Assembly (NCBI GenBank): GCA_937983015.1
Contig: CALKAK010000186.1
Location: forward strand, 1 to 7,002
Length of the DNA: 7,002 nt
Direction of reading: 5' to 3'
DNA from: an uncultured Bacillaceae bacterium
GTDB taxonomy: Bacteria > Bacillota > Bacilli > Bacillales > Caldibacillaceae
Below are positions 5,622-7,002 of the stretch, piece after piece. How positions within the stretch are numbered: the first letter of the stretch is position 1; each line of letters opens with the position of its first letter. The translations under genes and the position numbers were made by a program. The notes under the pieces were generated by a model. That model saw only the letters and a list, made by a program, of their open reading frames with translations, was not told the origin of the DNA and ran no database searches.

Positions 5622-5660
5622 AGAGATGAGAACTCATTGAAATGATCGGGAGGTTATCTA

Positions 5661-6941
5661 ATGATTACCCAGAAGGGTGCAGATAAAAAAAGTACAACAT
5701 CGCCTGAAGAGGATTTACTAGCATCCACCCAGGCGATCATCAAAGAAGCACTAGAAAAATTAGGGTACCCGGAAGAAGTTTATGAACTGTTAAAAGAGCC
5801 ATTGCGTACATTAACGGTGCGAATTCCCGTACGGATGGATGATGGCAAGGTTAAAGTCTTTACCGGGTACCGGGTCCAGCATAATGACGCAGTTGGACCA
5901 ACAAAAGGTGGAATTCGTTTTCATCCTAATGTCGATGTAAACGAGATGAAAGCGCTCGCAATATGGATGAGTTTAAAATGTGGAATCGTTGATCTTCCTT
6001 ATGGTGGGGCAAAAGGTGCGGTTGTCTGTGATCCGCGCACGATGTCTTTTCGGGAGCTCGAGGCGCTTAGCCGTGGTTACGTCCGGGCGGTTAGCCAGAT
6101 CGTAGGACCAACAAAGGATATCCCTGCACCTGATGTCTTTACCAATTCGCAAATCATGGCCTGGATGATGGATGAATATAGCCGTATCGATGAATTTAAC
6201 TCTCCCGGTTTTATCACCGGTAAGCCGCTCGTTTTGGGTGGTTCGCATGGTCGTGACCGTTCTACCGCCAAAGGTGTGGCGATCTGCATCCGTGAGGCTG
6301 CGAAAAAGGTCGGGATCGATATCAAAGGAGCCCGTGTGATCGTCCAGGGATTCGGGAATGCGGGTGGATTCTTAGCCAAGTTCATGCATGATGCCGGGGC
6401 AAAAGTCATCGCGATTTCCGATGTTCATGGTGCCCTCTATGATCCAGATGGCCTGGATATCGATTATTTACTTGATCGTCGCGACAGTTTCGGAACGGTG
6501 ACGAATTTGTTTAAGGATACGATCACGAATAAAGAAATGTTTGAACTCGACTGTGATATATTGGTTCCGGCCGCGGTACAAAATCAGATCACCGCGGAAA
6601 ACGCACCTAATATTAAAGCAAAAGTGGTCGTCGAAGCGGCCAATGGTCCCACTACCTTGGAGGCAACCAAGATTCTCACGGAACGGGGGATCTTGATCGT
6701 ACCGGATGTTCTTGCCTCTGCAGGTGGTGTAACCGTATCCTACTTTGAATGGGTACAGAATAATTCTGGTTATTACTGGTCGGAAGAAGAGATCGATAGA
6801 AAACTGGAAGAAACGATGGTGAAAGCATTCGATAATGTTTATAATATGGCCCAATCCCGCAAAGTGAATATGCGACTTGCCGCGTACATGGTCGGGATTA
6901 GAAAAATGGCCGAAGCATGCCGTTTCCGTGGCTGGGTTTAA
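5661..6941 (+). CDS. gudB: NAD-dependent glutamate dehydrogenase
   Basis: This 426-residue cytoplasmic enzyme oxidatively deaminates glutamate to 2-oxoglutarate and ammonium with NAD+; the family is hexameric. Motifs in order are the glutamate-binding region GPTKGGIRFHP (about 79-89, K82), the catalytic lysine K118 in LPYGGAKGA, GPTKDIPAPDVFTNSQIMAW with the catalytic-region aspartate, the glycine-rich NAD fingerprint GFGNAG (230-235), and VEAANGPTT near the C terminus. Length and sequence track B. subtilis GudB/RocG (about 424-427 aa), and position after ypbF supports gudB rather than rocG. The region NVDVNEMKALAIWMS lacks the three-residue duplication that inactivates GudB in laboratory strain 168, so the enzyme should be active. 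Residue 120 is alanine, where the family signature usually has glycine or valine. GGGAGG (5648-5653) lies 7 nt before the ATG. In B. subtilis gudB is expressed constitutively; no operator is evident here. Confidence 0.96.
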   Translation: MITQKGADKKSTTSPEEDLLASTQAIIKEALEKLGYPEEVYELLKEPLRTLTVRIPVRMDDGKVKVFTGYRVQHNDAVGPTKGGIRFHPNVDVNEMKALAIWMSLKCGIVDLPYGGAKGAVVCDPRTMSFRELEALSRGYVRAVSQIVGPTKDIPAPDVFTNSQIMAWMMDEYSRIDEFNSPGFITGKPLVLGGSHGRDRSTAKGVAICIREAAKKVGIDIKGARVIVQGFGNAGGFLAKFMHDAGAKVIAISDVHGALYDPDGLDIDYLLDRRDSFGTVTNLFKDTITNKEMFELDCDILVPAAVQNQITAENAPNIKAKVVVEAANGPTTLEATKILTERGILIVPDVLASAGGVTVSYFEWVQNNSGYYWSEEEIDRKLEETMVKAFDNVYNMAQSRKVNMRLAAYMVGIRKMAEACRFRGWV

Positions 6942-6962
6942 AAAAATCGGATCTATAATTTT

Positions 6963-6997
6963 TGGTGTTGGTGACTAAAAACCGACACCATTTTTTA
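6963..6997 (+). terminator. Intrinsic terminator of gudB
   Basis: A 10-bp stem TGGTGTTGGT (6963-6972) / ACCGACACCA (6981-6990), with one G-U pair and an 8-nt loop, is followed by TTTTTT (6991-6996). It begins 21 bp after the gudB stop, so gudB is probably the last gene of its transcript. Confidence 0.88.
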
Positions 6998-7002
6998 ACA
7001 AA

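Larger units (their letters stand above)
5313..5660. other. Non-coding gap between ypbF and gudB
   Basis: This 348-bp gap contains no convincing gene. In order it holds a weak hairpin CCTTC/GAAGG (5347-5363) with no U-tract, and an 8-bp inverted repeat CGGTCGAA (5418-5425) / TTCGACCG (5459-5466). The inverted-repeat loop is G-rich and includes GGGGGG (5432-5437). Possible degenerate copies of the repeat seen at 20-140 follow at 5455-5510, and the gudB promoter lies at 5594-5621. Short frames on both strands here lack good start signals. In B. subtilis the corresponding interval holds ypbG and ypbH (mecB), and no trace of either is seen. Confidence 0.6.

Noticed and set aside
1..7002. New defence system or mobile element
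   Set aside because: All genes fit conserved Bacillaceae housekeeping synteny, with no integrase, transposase, att-like ends, nuclease modules or abrupt composition change.

Overview
The window looks like a stretch of Firmicutes chromosome from the Bacillaceae. The evidence is gene order and protein similarity to the Bacillus subtilis segment ribU (ypaA) - fer - ypbB - recQ/recS - ypbE - ypbF - gudB, with Bacillus-type Shine-Dalgarno (SD) sites, sigma-A-like promoters and a GTG start for two of the genes. The genus cannot be fixed from the sequence alone. There is no phage, transposase, CRISPR array, tRNA or rRNA; this is vertically inherited core DNA.

Layout. Positions 1-150 are non-coding and hold imperfect short tandem repeats. 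A sigma-A-like promoter (159-187) then drives an FMN riboswitch (214-348) and a riboswitch-controlled terminator (395-430) ahead of ribU (492-1061), the riboflavin-binding subunit of an ECF transporter. A bidirectional terminator (1067-1106) separates ribU from the convergent ferredoxin gene fer (1364-1116, minus strand). The fer-ypbB interval carries divergent promoters. ypbB (1529-2599) and a short-form recQ (2616-4097) lie 16 bp apart and form an apparent operon: YpbB carries the helix-turn-helix domain that other bacteria fuse to the end of RecQ. Next come a single-pass membrane protein in the ypbE position but without a LysM domain (4233-4769) and the two-pass DUF2663 protein YpbF (4854-5312). 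After a 348-bp non-coding gap with a G-rich inverted repeat and possible repeat remnants, gudB (5661-6941) encodes NAD-dependent glutamate dehydrogenase and ends at a strong terminator.

How the parts relate. ribU is a vitamin-uptake unit shut down by FMN. Fer is a small electron carrier. YpbB and RecQ are probably partners in DNA recombination and repair. The YpbE-like protein and YpbF are membrane proteins of unknown function. GudB links glutamate breakdown to 2-oxoglutarate. Compared with B. subtilis as I recall it, ypbD, ypbG and ypbH (mecB) are missing here.

I do not see a new multi-gene system. The best leads are the degenerate repeat family at 20-140 (possibly also at 5455-5510), the split RecQ/HTH pair, the LysM-less YpbE-like protein, the inverted repeat upstream of gudB and an unusual residue beside the GudB catalytic lysine.
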